NCBI RefSeq assembly: GCF_002204795.1
Contig: NZ_NIXO01000002.1
Span: 186,001-250,000, forward strand
Length of the DNA: 64,000 bases
Origin: Pseudomonas sp. K2I15
Lineage (GTDB): Bacteria > Pseudomonadota > Gammaproteobacteria > Pseudomonadales > Pseudomonadaceae
Direction: 5' to 3'
Shown here piece after piece: positions 35,122 through 43,529 of the stretch. The notes beneath the pieces were generated by a model that was given only the letters and a program-made list of their open reading frames with translations, did not search any database and was not told where the DNA came from. Positions within the stretch are counted from its first letter, which is position 1. Each line of letters begins with the position of its first letter. The position numbers and the translations under genes were made by a program.

Positions 35122-35327
35122 CTGTGGCAAGGGGGCTTGCTGTGGCGAGGGAGCTTGCTGTGGCGAGGGAGCTTGCTCCCGCTGGGCTGCGCAGCAGCCC
35201 CAAGAAGGTCAGCGAGTTCTTTCAGTCAGATTGCGATAGCTTTATTGGGGTCGCTTCGCGACCCAGCGGGAGCAAGCTCCCTCGCCACAGCAAGCTCCCT
35301 CGCCACAGCAAGCGCCCTCGCCACAGG
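35122..35327. repeat. Expanded REP element with three half-sites on each side
   Basis: Three left half-sites (TGTGGCAAGG, TGTGGCGAGG, TGTGGCGAGG) begin near 35123, 35141 and 35159. Three right half-sites (CCTCGCCACA) end near 35289, 35308 and 35325. The centre holds GGTCGCTTCGCGACC. The whole is a 200-bp symmetric array. Confidence 0.85.
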
Positions 35328-35339
35328 TTTTTTGGTGTG

Positions 35340-35816
35340 TCAGCGCAAACTGTTTAGGTGTTTGCGCATAGGAATACAGGCCAGCTGCAATCCCGACGGC
35401 GAATGGTAGATCGCCTGCTCGCTCCCGACATACCCACACCGCCGATAAAAATCCGCCGCATTCAACGTCGCATCCAAAATCACGTCCTCAATCCCCAACT
35501 CCCGCGCCAACGCCTCCAGATACGCCAGTACCTGCTTGCCGATCCCGCGTCCGGTAAACCCGGGCAGCACAAACAGCGCGCCGATTTCGTTGTTCGCCAG
35601 ATCCAGCATGCCCGTGGCAACAGGTTCACCATCAACGCATCCCAGGTAAAAATGCTTGTCTATCAGCGCGTCGTAGCCGTCCTCTGCAGCGCCTCGGGTC
35701 CACAGCATCATCTGCTCCGTCGTGTACGCACCGATACATCGGCTGCGTATGGCCAACAAGCGAATATCAAAAGCGGTTTGTGCATCTGCCAGCGTGGCGC
35801 GTCTTATCTCAAACAT
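35340..35816 (-). CDS. GNAT family N-acetyltransferase
   Basis: This 158-residue acetyltransferase has the acetyl-CoA motif region ALFVLPGFTGRGIGKQVLAYLEALA (Q/RxxGxG/A as GRGIGK). The C-terminal strand ADFYRRCGYVGSEQAIYHSPSG is typical. The acceptor substrate is unknown. It lies 17 bp after another GNAT gene on the same strand, so the two may be co-transcribed. Confidence 0.87.
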   Translation of the reverse strand: MFEIRRATLADAQTAFDIRLLAIRSRCIGAYTTEQMMLWTRGAAEDGYDALIDKHFYLGCVDGEPVATGMLDLANNEIGALFVLPGFTGRGIGKQVLAYLEALARELGIEDVILDATLNAADFYRRCGYVGSEQAIYHSPSGLQLACIPMRKHLNSLR

Positions 35817-35833
35817 TCAGTCCTCCCTGGACT

Positions 35834-36268
35834 TCAGGCGTTGTCGTCACCCTGTCGGGTAAACGAATAGCGGTCAATATCGGTCCTCAACTGCCAGCCC
35901 TGGCCCTGCCAATAGCGGGCGGCACTCTCGTTGGTCTTGAACACATCCAGGTGGCATTTACGGATGCCCAGTTGCGCAAGGCTGGTGAGGCAGCGCTCCA
36001 CCAGCGCGTTCGCAACGCCCTGGCGCCGATACGCGGGCAGCACCAACAAATGCTGCAAATAGCCCCGGCGACCATCGTGCCCGCACATCATACACGCCAC
36101 CAGCACCCCACCCACCTCAGCCACGAAACTCATGCCGGGATTGCGCTCCAGGTAACGCGCGGTGGCTTCGCGAGAGTCGGCATCGCGCAGGGAAATGCCG
36201 GGGGTGTTGCGCATAAGGTCGGTGACGGCGTCGTAGTCGTCGAGGGTCATGATGCGAATGTTGGGCAT
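35834..36268 (-). CDS. GNAT family N-acetyltransferase
   Basis: This 144-residue GNAT (start MPNIRIMTLDDYDAV) has the acetyl-CoA loop LLVLPAYRRQGVANALVERCL and the C-terminal ESAARYWQGQGWQLRTDIDRYSF. The start at 36268 gives a typical N-terminal strand; the frame is open to 36316. The substrate is unknown. The gene is upstream of the GNAT gene at 35340 and may form a unit with it. Confidence 0.87.
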   Translation of the reverse strand: MPNIRIMTLDDYDAVTDLMRNTPGISLRDADSREATARYLERNPGMSFVAEVGGVLVACMMCGHDGRRGYLQHLLVLPAYRRQGVANALVERCLTSLAQLGIRKCHLDVFKTNESAARYWQGQGWQLRTDIDRYSFTRQGDDNA

Positions 36269-36318
36269 GGGCTTGAACCTGGATGTGTGTGTGGGCCGGA
36301 GTGTTGCTGCGGTCACCG

Positions 36319-36786
36319 CTACTTTGATTTGATTGCCTTGATAGCATCCATGTAGGCGCTGTTACCTATACCGACTTGAGCCCAGACAGGCCTGGTTTCT
36401 TCACCTTGCCGGTCGTACTGTTCATCAGCGTCCCACAAGGTGATTATTTGGTTGGGGAACAGGTATTGGTAGGTGTTGTAGACGTGAGGGCCAGACGCAT
36501 CATGGTCGGCAATAAACGAAAACAGCTCTGGCGCTGCAAGCGAATAAACATCCAGCCCTTTGTAGCTAACAGTGATTTCCGGGCTGGATGAAATGCCAAT
36601 AAATTCGACATTCCCGTCGGCGCCACATTCGGTTTGGATACAAGAATGATGGAAATAATCGAGAGACTCTCGGGCGTTTTCAAGAGGGAAGCCGATGGCG
36701 TGCATTGCTTCCCTGGCCTCTGCGCGGGCTGCCCCAAGTTTCAAAGGGCCGATGGAATCCAGAGGGATGATTTCAAAGGTAAGCAC
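36319..36786 (-). CDS. Hypothetical protein, possible orphan immunity-type protein
   Basis: This 155-residue acidic protein (MLTFEIIPLDSIGPLKLGA) has no signal peptide. It is less GC-rich than its surroundings. The composition and length resemble immunity proteins of polymorphic toxin systems, but no toxin gene lies beside it. I do not recognise a defined family, so function is not assigned. Confidence 0.6.
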   Translation of the reverse strand: MLTFEIIPLDSIGPLKLGAARAEAREAMHAIGFPLENARESLDYFHHSCIQTECGADGNVEFIGISSSPEITVSYKGLDVYSLAAPELFSFIADHDASGPHVYNTYQYLFPNQIITLWDADEQYDRQGEETRPVWAQVGIGNSAYMDAIKAIKSK

Positions 36787-36804
36787 TACGATATGTCCTT
36801 ATAA

Positions 36805-37200
36805 ATGGCCGGGCATTTTTTCGCTGTCGATGAAAGTCAGACAGTAGCAAAAATTGGTTGCCGGCGGTGGCACCGTGTTACTACCGCCTCACGATCTGAA
36901 AAGAGAGAAGGAATTTACCTAAGCGGCCCAGAGAGTAAGCGTACCGCTCATAACCACATAACCGAGCAATCTCGCTGGGAGACCGTGTGGCAGAAGCGCT
37001 GCGATCTCCACGCGTGTGTCAGTGAACGCCTAAACGCCGCCATCAAAGACCTCCACCTGATGGCCTGTTCCAACGTTTCTGATTTCGGCGAGCAAGACAT
37101 CAATACTGCCGCCGAAACCGCACGAATCCTGGTTCAGGATGTGGCGGATGTGTTTGGGGTGATTGAGCGGCGTGGGATGCATACGCCTGTAGCCAGCTGA
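36805..37200 (+). CDS. Hypothetical protein, start uncertain
   Basis: The open frame encodes up to 131 residues. The C-terminal part (ERLNAAIKDLHLMACSNVSDFG, then INTAAETARILVQDVADVFGVIERRG) looks like a genuine helical domain, of the size of small Pseudomonas DUF3077/DUF6124-like proteins. The first 55 residues (Arg/His-rich) look unconvincing and no Shine-Dalgarno precedes the first ATG. The gene may be 5'-truncated. An intrinsic terminator follows at 37217. Confidence 0.45.
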   Translation: MAGHFFAVDESQTVAKIGCRRWHRVTTASRSEKREGIYLSGPESKRTAHNHITEQSRWETVWQKRCDLHACVSERLNAAIKDLHLMACSNVSDFGEQDINTAAETARILVQDVADVFGVIERRGMHTPVAS

Positions 37201-37216
37201 TTTATTTCCAGCGTTG

Positions 37217-37242
37217 AGAAAACCCGTATTTGCGGGTTTTCT
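37217..37242 (+). terminator. Intrinsic terminator
   Basis: AGAAAACCCG (37217-37226) pairs with CGGGTTTTCT (37233-37242) across a 6-base loop, ending in a T run. It follows the hypothetical gene ending at 37200. Confidence 0.8.
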
Positions 37243-37424
37243 AGTTACAGCGCTTGGCGAATCTTGGTGGTGTCAGGGAGGCCGCCATCGCGGCCTCGCT
37301 AAAGCTCGACGGCTCCCACAGGGGATTGGGGTGTTTTTTTGGGTTTTGCGTTCGGCGGTGCTGTTGGGGCGTTCTTTCTCTATCATGTGGGCTTTCGTTT
37401 AACTGACTTGCTCCAGGAAACCCA

Positions 37425-37916
37425 ATGCCCACCCTCACCTTGCGCAACGCCAACCCCGCAGACGCCGCCCGTTGCTACGAGATCGAAATCACCGCCTATG
37501 AAGGCGACGAAGCCGCCACCCAGGCAAAGATCGCCACGCGCATTGCGCTGTACCCGGAAGGTTTTCTGATTCTGGAGGCGGATGGCGTTGTTGTGGGTTT
37601 CATCAACTGCGGTTGCGCCGATGAAGTGGTGATGTCGGATGAGGCCTTCAAGGAGTTGGTCGGGCATTCAGCCGACGCACCGAATGTGGTGATCATGTCG
37701 GTGGTGGTGGATCCGGCTCACCAGGGCAAGGGTTACTCGACGCGGTTGATGGCGGAATTTATCCAGCGCATGCAGGCGATGGGCAAGAAGACCATTCACC
37801 TGATGTGCAAGGACCGCCATGTGGAACTGTATAAGCGCATGGGCTATCGCTATGTGCAGCCGTCGGCGTCGGACCACGGCGGGATGGCGTGGCATGAGAT
37901 GGTGATGGATATCTAA
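37425..37916 (+). CDS. GNAT family N-acetyltransferase
   Basis: This 163-residue GNAT starts MPTLTLRNANPADAARCYEIE. The acetyl-CoA loop is VVVDPAHQGKGYSTRLMAEFI, and the C-terminal strand is ELYKRMGYRYVQPSASDHGGMAWHEM, which resembles arylalkylamine N-acetyltransferase-like members. The substrate is unknown. It is followed 31 bp later by a MerR gene on the same strand. Confidence 0.88.
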   Translation: MPTLTLRNANPADAARCYEIEITAYEGDEAATQAKIATRIALYPEGFLILEADGVVVGFINCGCADEVVMSDEAFKELVGHSADAPNVVIMSVVVDPAHQGKGYSTRLMAEFIQRMQAMGKKTIHLMCKDRHVELYKRMGYRYVQPSASDHGGMAWHEMVMDI

Positions 37917-37947
37917 TACTGGGGGCCTCAAGAAAAGGATTTTGCGT

Positions 37948-38340
37948 ATGTTCATCGGACGACTCGCCAAGCTGACAGGCTGCACACCAAAAGCTATCCG
38001 GCTGTATGAGCAATTGGGGTTGATCAATGAACCCCAGCGTGAAGGTCGGTACCGGATTTATAACGCGCACCATCTGGAAATCGTCCACCTTATCCGCAAG
38101 GCGCAGGTGGCCGGTTTCAAGCTGGCGGAGATGGGGCCGCTGATCACCGCCAAGAATCGGCTGAAGGCGTTTCCATTAGTGCTGGCACATGAAACAGTGG
38201 ATTTGAAGCGCCAGCAAGTCCAGGAAAAGATCGCGCAGTTGCAGGCGCTGGATCTGCATCTGGTCGCGCTCAAAGGTGAGATGAACGCACTGTTCGGTGC
38301 GGCTCCGAGGACCGCACCGCCCAAGCCAAGCGAACGCTGA
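37948..38340 (+). CDS. MerR family transcriptional regulator
   Basis: This 130-residue MerR protein starts MFIGRLAKLTGCTPKAIRLYEQLGL, with AAGGA ten bases before the ATG at 37948. The wing GRYRIYNAHHLEIVHLI is conserved. A coiled-coil dimer helix (LKRQQVQEKIAQLQALDLHLVALK) follows. Metal-binding cysteines of the MerR/CueR type are absent. A MerR-type promoter lies upstream of the nearby convergent epimerase gene and is a plausible target. Confidence 0.9.
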   Translation: MFIGRLAKLTGCTPKAIRLYEQLGLINEPQREGRYRIYNAHHLEIVHLIRKAQVAGFKLAEMGPLITAKNRLKAFPLVLAHETVDLKRQQVQEKIAQLQALDLHLVALKGEMNALFGAAPRTAPPKPSER

Positions 38341-38342
38341 AC

Positions 38343-38475
38343 CTGTGGCGAGGGAGCTTGCTCCCGTTGGGTTGCGCAGCAGCCCCAATCACAGCACCGC
38401 GGTTCTCCAGATGTAAACCGCAGGCAGGTTTTGGGGCCGCTTCGCAGCCCAGCGGGAGCAAGCTCCCTCGCCACA
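38343..38475. repeat. REP element, family 'TGTGGCGAGG'
   Basis: The left arm starts at 38343 and the inverse right arm ends at 38475 (CCTCGCCACA). The inner region has GGGTTGCGCAGCAGCCCC and a partner near GGGGCCGCTTCGCAGCCC. It separates the convergent MerR and epimerase genes. Confidence 0.85.
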
Positions 38476-38484
38476 CGTTATTTG

Positions 38485-39474
38485 CTAGTGGGTAGCTCGC
38501 GTTTGGTCCGCTCGACTTTGAAGGTAGCCGAACGCCGAGCGCAACACCTCTTCAGGCGGCCGAGGGTTGAAACCCAACTCGGTTTTTGCCTTGAGGATGC
38601 TGTACTCCTGACGAACACCCCAGAACATACGAACCTGGCTGAGCAGCAACTGCGCGGGCGTTCCCGTCCATTGCGCCCACCGCTCCTGAAACCATGCAAC
38701 CGCCAGCAGTAGCCATCGCGGCGCGGGTGGCGGTTGGCGATAATCTCCCGCAAGCACATCAAGCAGATCGGCCAGCGACGATGAGTGCTCGTTGGCCAGG
38801 ATATAGCGCTCGCCCGGGCGCCCCTTCTCCGCCGCCAGGATCAACCCGTCGGCCACGTCTCGCACATCCACGAAGTTGAAATGAAAGCCCGGATCAAGCG
38901 GCAGTTTGCGTTGCTGTACCGACTGCAAAAAACCCATGGTATCGGTCAGCTGTGCAGCGTTCGGCCCGACCATCGCAGACGGCAATACCGAGACCATCCA
39001 CACGCCCAATGCTTCAGCTGTTTTCCACGCCATTTGCTCGGAGAGAATCTTGGACAGGTAGTAGGCATTGTGCGCCTCGTCATTCCAGCACGCCTCGTCC
39101 AGCGCACTGCCGTCATGCCCAACCGCCGCGACAGAACTGAAATACACCACGCGTTTGATGCCCGCCCGGGCAGCCGTCTCCACTACGCACCGCGTGCCCT
39201 GCACGTTGGGCTCGATGATCTCGGCTTCAGGGTTCCTGGCCCAATGCTTGAACACCGCCGCGACTTGAAACAACACCTCGACACCTTCCAATGCCTTGAG
39301 CATCGCGGCGGGATCCAGCAACTCGGCATAGACCAACTCGCAATCCAGCCCGGCGAATGGTGCGCGATTGTTTGTGTCGCGCACGCCGGCGCGCACCGTA
39401 TGGCCCTGCTCCAGCAGCGCCCTGACCAGATTATTCCCCAGGTGCCCATTCGCCCCCGTCACCAGACATAACAT
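38485..39474 (-). CDS. NAD-dependent epimerase/reductase (dihydroflavonol reductase-like)
   Basis: This 329-residue extended SDR has the cofactor motif TGANGHLGNNLV (residues 6-17) and the catalytic YYLSK. Further marks are VFKHWARNP and NFVDVRDVADGLILA. The layout matches dihydroflavonol-4-reductase-like enzymes. AAGGAGA precedes the ATG. Its promoter has the long spacer and dyad of MerR-regulated promoters. The substrate is unknown. Confidence 0.88.
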   Translation of the reverse strand: MLCLVTGANGHLGNNLVRALLEQGHTVRAGVRDTNNRAPFAGLDCELVYAELLDPAAMLKALEGVEVLFQVAAVFKHWARNPEAEIIEPNVQGTRCVVETAARAGIKRVVYFSSVAAVGHDGSALDEACWNDEAHNAYYLSKILSEQMAWKTAEALGVWMVSVLPSAMVGPNAAQLTDTMGFLQSVQQRKLPLDPGFHFNFVDVRDVADGLILAAEKGRPGERYILANEHSSSLADLLDVLAGDYRQPPPAPRWLLLAVAWFQERWAQWTGTPAQLLLSQVRMFWGVRQEYSILKAKTELGFNPRPPEEVLRSAFGYLQSRADQTRATH

Positions 39475-39525
39475 GCCGATTCTCCTTTTCGCAGGAAGAA
39501 AACCTTCCTCCTTCGCAGGGGAAAA

Positions 39526-39557
39526 AGCATAAAGTCTGCCCCTCGGGACAGAGTCAA
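39526..39557 (-). promoter_or_regulatory. MerR-type promoter for the epimerase gene
   Basis: On the minus strand, TTGACT (39557-39552) and TATGCT (39531-39526) are 20 bp apart, a 19-20 bp spacer typical of MerR-controlled promoters. A dyad CTGTCCC-GA-GGGGCAG (39536-39551) fills the spacer. This layout fits underwound activation by a MerR regulator. Confidence 0.6.
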
Positions 39558-39690
39558 TCAGGTAAGCCTCAGTGATAGGGAACAGAACGTAATGACGCAG
39601 CAGTTGATTGAAGTCGGCGACCCGCCGAATGCCGACGCCGAGCGCATCCTTGGCAGCGGCCTCGTGTTCCTGAGCAAAACGCTCTGACGA

Positions 39691-40230
39691 CTACGCGTGC
39701 AGCATCTTTCCAAACAGGCGGTTTTCATGGGTTTCATTCTGAAACGTGTAAGTCGGCTCGCCCAGCAACTCATAGCCACAGCGCGGATAAAACCCCAGCG
39801 CCCGCTCGTTGCCAACCCACACCGTCGCCCACAACAACGACGCACCACCCAGCCCGGCGCACTGTTCAGCCGTTTGCAGCAAACGGTAACCGAGGCCCAG
39901 CCCGGTAAACCGTTCCTGGATGTACAGCCGCTGCAACTCAGCCGCTTTCGGCGTTGAGATCAGTGCATGGCCAGCGTCCATCGCAACCTGGGCAAAACCC
40001 ACAAGGTGCCCATTGATTTCGGCGACGATAATGGCGGTGCCCGGCTGTGCGATCAGCGCAGAGATCGCTTGCGGCGAAAACGCTTGCAGCGCCTCGGCGG
40101 CAATTGAATCGCGAATACCTTCGGTGGCGTAGGTATCAAGAAAAACCTGCATGCCCAGCACGCCAATACATAACGCATCTTCGGGCAGCGCATCGCGGAT
40201 AAGAATGTCTGAAGTGTTGGTGGGGAGCAT
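39691..40230 (-). CDS. GNAT family N-acetyltransferase
   Basis: This 179-residue GNAT has LQRLYIQERFTGLGLGYRLLQTAEQ as the acetyl-CoA loop and VWVGNERALGFYPRCGYELLGEPTYTF as the C-terminal strands. It resembles RimI/PA4866-type proteins with a longer C-terminus (FQNETHENRLF). The substrate is unknown. The gene is monocistronic, with the MerR-type promoter region of the epimerase gene downstream of it. Confidence 0.87.
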   Translation of the reverse strand: MLPTNTSDILIRDALPEDALCIGVLGMQVFLDTYATEGIRDSIAAEALQAFSPQAISALIAQPGTAIIVAEINGHLVGFAQVAMDAGHALISTPKAAELQRLYIQERFTGLGLGYRLLQTAEQCAGLGGASLLWATVWVGNERALGFYPRCGYELLGEPTYTFQNETHENRLFGKMLHA

Positions 40231-40429
40231 TCGATGGGCGCTCTTAAATTCAGGAAGGCCAACGTTTTAACACAACGGCACATCTCTGCGATTGCCAGCC
40301 TGAATTCGCCCCAGCAGGTGGCGGCGGGTGTTGCCGGGAGCACCATTGATTGAGGCGCATCACAGCGTTCCCCATTACGCGGGCTTCAGCTTCAAGGGCT
40401 GGATTGCTTACAAGCCCGCCTAGCCCGGA

Positions 40430-41359
40430 TTACTTCTGGCGATACTCGCGAGGCGTGGCGCCGGTATGGCGCCTGAATACCTGGGCAAAGTGGCTCGGGC
40501 TGCCGTACCCCACTTCCAGCGCGATGTCCACGATGCTCAGGGTTGATTCCAGCAGCAGCTGGCGTGCCATTTTCATCCGCATCTGGATGAAATACTGCGA
40601 CGGCGACAACCCGGTGGCCCGGCGGAACAGGCGACTGAAATGGAAGTCGCTCATGCCGGCCGCCTTGGCCAGTGACGACAAGCTGAAGTCACGATCCAGC
40701 CCCGCGCGCATGTGCTCAATGGCGCCGTGCAACTTGTAGGCAGGCAACGCATTGGCCTGCTTGAGACCGCCACTGTCATCAAGGTAGTGCCTCACCAGAT
40801 GCACCGCCAGCGCCTGGCCAATGCTGTGCAGATACAGTGGGCTGGCTTGCCGGTGCGTGATTGCCTCCTGATGAAGGCATCGCATCAAGTGTGAGACCTG
40901 CGCATCCCGCGCACCGGACACGTCGCGCAAACGCACCGCGCCCGCCTGCCCCACCAGCACCTCGCGCGCCGCCAGCCCCAGCAGTCGCTGGCTCAGATAC
41001 ACATGCACAACCTCGAAGACCGCATCCCGCTCGGTGCGCCAACGCATCTCATAAGGCTCGGGTGACATCGTGAGGAAGAAGTCATCAGCTGTTACTGCAT
41101 TAGTCGTCCACGCCTGCCCGCCCGCTCGCTCTTCCACCTGCGCACCACCCGATACCACGAGGACCAGCAGAGGCTCGGCGACAGCCGGAATGATCAGGTC
41201 CTGGGTGGTGCTGCGGTGCCGGTAGAGTTGAATCTGCACGTCGGAATCCAGACGACTGCCTACCGCCTGGTGGGTCGCCCCCGGCAGGTATTCAGGCATC
41301 TTGTGCGCAGGAATTCGGCCTTGTTGATCCGGGCGTTTCGCTGATTTTGGCGGTTGCAT
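40430..41359 (-). CDS. AraC family transcriptional regulator
   Basis: This 309-residue regulator has an N-terminal cupin-like domain (VAEPLLVLVVSGGAQVEER) and a C-terminal AraC domain (FSLSSLAKAAGMSDFHFSRLFRRATGLSPSQYF; LSIVDIALEVGYGSPSHFAQVFRRHTG). It is divergent from the SDR gene at 41520 across 160 bp and probably controls it. The effector is unknown. Confidence 0.9.
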   Translation of the reverse strand: MQPPKSAKRPDQQGRIPAHKMPEYLPGATHQAVGSRLDSDVQIQLYRHRSTTQDLIIPAVAEPLLVLVVSGGAQVEERAGGQAWTTNAVTADDFFLTMSPEPYEMRWRTERDAVFEVVHVYLSQRLLGLAAREVLVGQAGAVRLRDVSGARDAQVSHLMRCLHQEAITHRQASPLYLHSIGQALAVHLVRHYLDDSGGLKQANALPAYKLHGAIEHMRAGLDRDFSLSSLAKAAGMSDFHFSRLFRRATGLSPSQYFIQMRMKMARQLLLESTLSIVDIALEVGYGSPSHFAQVFRRHTGATPREYRQK

Positions 41360-41478
41360 GGCAGGTCACCAGACCGGTTGGGAATGGCCAATCATAGTGA
41401 TTAAAAAGCAATATCGCGACAGTCAGGCAAGACCGCGTCAGATGTGGCCACTTGAATGGCCGACAGTAAAGGCGGCTA

Positions 41479-41497
41479 CAGCGACATCCTGTCGCTG
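41479..41497. promoter_or_regulatory. Perfect inverted repeat in front of the SDR gene
   Basis: CAGCGACA-N3-TGTCGCTG is an 8-bp-arm perfect palindrome ending 22 bp before the SDR start codon. It could be an operator or an RNA hairpin just before the Shine-Dalgarno (GGAGAG). Confidence 0.45.
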
Positions 41498-41519
41498 AAC
41501 GCTTGAACTGGAGAGCTTT

Positions 41520-42278
41520 ATGACTTCCGATAACCGCAAAGAATTTGAAGGCCAGGTTGTATTAGTGACGGGCGCCGCCAGCGGAATAGGCCGGGCCGTC
41601 GCCCTGTTATTGCATGAGCGAGGCGCCAAGGTCGTGGCTGAAGACAAGAACGCGACAGTGGAACAACTGGCAAGACCCGGCCTGGTACCGCTGGTGGCAG
41701 ACATCACCCGGGACGGCGCGGCTGAAACAGCCGTCGCCACGGCAATCAAGCACTTTGGGCGCCTGGATATCCTGGTCAACAACGCCGGAATCATCATCAA
41801 CAAGCTGGTGATTGACATGACCCGGGAAGACTGGGAAGCCATCCAGTCGGTCAATGTAACCGCGGCGTTTCTGCATTCGCGCGAAGCGATAAAGGCGATG
41901 ATCCCCAACCGCAGCGGCGCCATTGTGAACATTGCCTCCTATGCGTCCTATCAAGCCTTCCCGACCATCGCCGCTTACACCGCCTCAAAGGGGGCGTTGG
42001 CCCAACTGACGCGCACGTTGGCGCTGGAGGTGATTGACCATGGGATACGCGTCAATGCCGTGGGCTCTGGGGATGTGGTCACCAATATCCTCAACGACGT
42101 GGTTGAGAACGGCCCGTCGTTCCTCGCGCAGCACGGCCAGACAACGCCTATCAAGCGCGCCGCACAGCCCGAAGAAATCGCCGAAGTAGTAGCGTTCCTG
42201 GCGTCCGGTCGGGCTTCATACATCGTGGGCGCGGTGGTTATGGCAGATGGCGGAATGAGCGTTCGCGCAGGCGCCTAG
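41520..42278 (+). CDS. SDR family oxidoreductase
   Basis: This 252-residue classical SDR has TGAASGIG (residues 18-25), LVNNAG, a catalytic serine in NIASYAS and YTASK as the active-site Tyr-Lys. C-terminal PEEIAEVVAFLASGRASYIVGAVVMADGG is typical of glucose-dehydrogenase/ketoacyl-reductase-like members. It lies divergent from an AraC regulator. The substrate is unknown. Confidence 0.9.
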   Translation: MTSDNRKEFEGQVVLVTGAASGIGRAVALLLHERGAKVVAEDKNATVEQLARPGLVPLVADITRDGAAETAVATAIKHFGRLDILVNNAGIIINKLVIDMTREDWEAIQSVNVTAAFLHSREAIKAMIPNRSGAIVNIASYASYQAFPTIAAYTASKGALAQLTRTLALEVIDHGIRVNAVGSGDVVTNILNDVVENGPSFLAQHGQTTPIKRAAQPEEIAEVVAFLASGRASYIVGAVVMADGGMSVRAGA

Positions 42279-42286
42279 GCAAACCA

Positions 42287-43507
42287 TCACCAACTCCCCG
42301 ACGCACCACCACCGCCGCTGGAACCGCCACCGCCGGATGAACTGCTGCTGGAACTGGAGCTGGAGGAGCTCGAACTCCCGCCCGAACTCGACCCCGAGCC
42401 TGATCCACCCGAACCATTGGCAAACAGCACCAACGCCGCCAACAGGCAAAGCGGCACCGCCAGCAACCAGCCGTCGGCGCCGTTGTCGATGGAATGGCCC
42501 ACAAACATGTATGCAACCACCACCGCCGCCAAACGCGCGGCGAACATCAGCCGGCTGTATTTCCAGGCGCTTTTCATCAGCACCAGCAGGAGCAGAATCA
42601 GCCCCAGCGCCAGCAGCCCCACGAGCGGCCACACCAGCCAATTGATAAAGGACACCTCGGCGACGTTGCGGTCTACCAGCAGCAACCCGCCGATGTAACC
42701 CAGCAGTCCCACCAGGCTGTAAAACGCCGGTCGCGCCTGCCACAACGCACCGAAGGTTGCGCCGCCAATCACTATGCACAGCGGCAGAACCAGCAAGTAC
42801 ATCGGCCATTCCCGACCGCCTGCAACAGCTACCAACAGCAGCGTGACGACGACACTGGTGATCAACGCCGCGCGCCAATGCAGCTTGCCGGCAGCGATCA
42901 ATACGCCGCAGACGGAACCGAGGATAAACGCGAGCAATACGGCGTAAGCCTCAAGCGGGATACCGGCCTTGGCCACCTCGGGCAAGTTGCCGCCCTCCAC
43001 CAACACCGTCAGGTCGTCCACCGCCTGCTGCACGCCGCCCGCGTAATCACCCTGGCGAAACGCCGGGGTGATGTGTTCTTCAATGATGCGGTGGGCCAGC
43101 AGGTCGGTGACCACGCCTTCCAGGCCGTAACCGACTTCGATGCGCACCTTTCGATCGTCCTTCGCCACCAGCAGCAGGATGCCGTCGTTGACGTCCTTGC
43201 GCCCCAGTTTCCAGGCGCGGAATAGCTGGTTGGCGAAGTCCTCAATACCCGCGCCGCCGGTGCTCGGCAGCAGCATCACCGCCACCTGCGCGCCCTTGCG
43301 TTGCTCAAGGCCGGCAAGTTGCGCAGTCATGCGCGACTTGGACGCGGAGTCGAGAGTGTTGGTCAGGTCGATCACGCGCTGGTCCAGCGGCACCTTGGCC
43401 AGTGCGGGTGGCGCCGTGTCTTCGGCTTGGGCCGGTGAGAGGCATAACCAACCCATCAAGACGATGAGCAGCACACCCAGCGATTGTCGCGTTGGAAATT
43501 TCAGCAT
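42287..43507 (-). CDS. TPM domain membrane protein (YgcG family)
   Basis: This 406-residue protein has a signal peptide (cleavage near SPAQA, about residue 28) and a TPM domain (about residues 40-180; VIDLTNTLDSASKSRM, NDGILLLVAKDDRKVRIEVGYGLEG). Several membrane helices follow, and it ends in a Ser/Gly-rich tail. YgcG/TPM proteins are membrane-associated; roles in photosystem repair in plants and envelope functions in bacteria are reported. It follows the DapF-like gene by 22 bp on the same strand. Confidence 0.85.
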   Translation of the reverse strand: MLKFPTRQSLGVLLIVLMGWLCLSPAQAEDTAPPALAKVPLDQRVIDLTNTLDSASKSRMTAQLAGLEQRKGAQVAVMLLPSTGGAGIEDFANQLFRAWKLGRKDVNDGILLLVAKDDRKVRIEVGYGLEGVVTDLLAHRIIEEHITPAFRQGDYAGGVQQAVDDLTVLVEGGNLPEVAKAGIPLEAYAVLLAFILGSVCGVLIAAGKLHWRAALITSVVVTLLLVAVAGGREWPMYLLVLPLCIVIGGATFGALWQARPAFYSLVGLLGYIGGLLLVDRNVAEVSFINWLVWPLVGLLALGLILLLLVLMKSAWKYSRLMFAARLAAVVVAYMFVGHSIDNGADGWLLAVPLCLLAALVLFANGSGGSGSGSSSGGSSSSSSSSSSSSSSGGGGSSGGGGASGSW

Positions 43508-43529
43508 GTCCTGATAACCGCCCTGTTTG

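Noticed and set aside
26546..38475. Dispersed repeats as a CRISPR array
   Set aside because: The repeats are palindromic doublets scattered between genes, with no regular spacers and no cas genes.
39594..39689. 31-codon frame beginning ATGACGCAGCAG
   Set aside because: Too short, with no motif; it overlaps nothing known but reads like promoter-region sequence.
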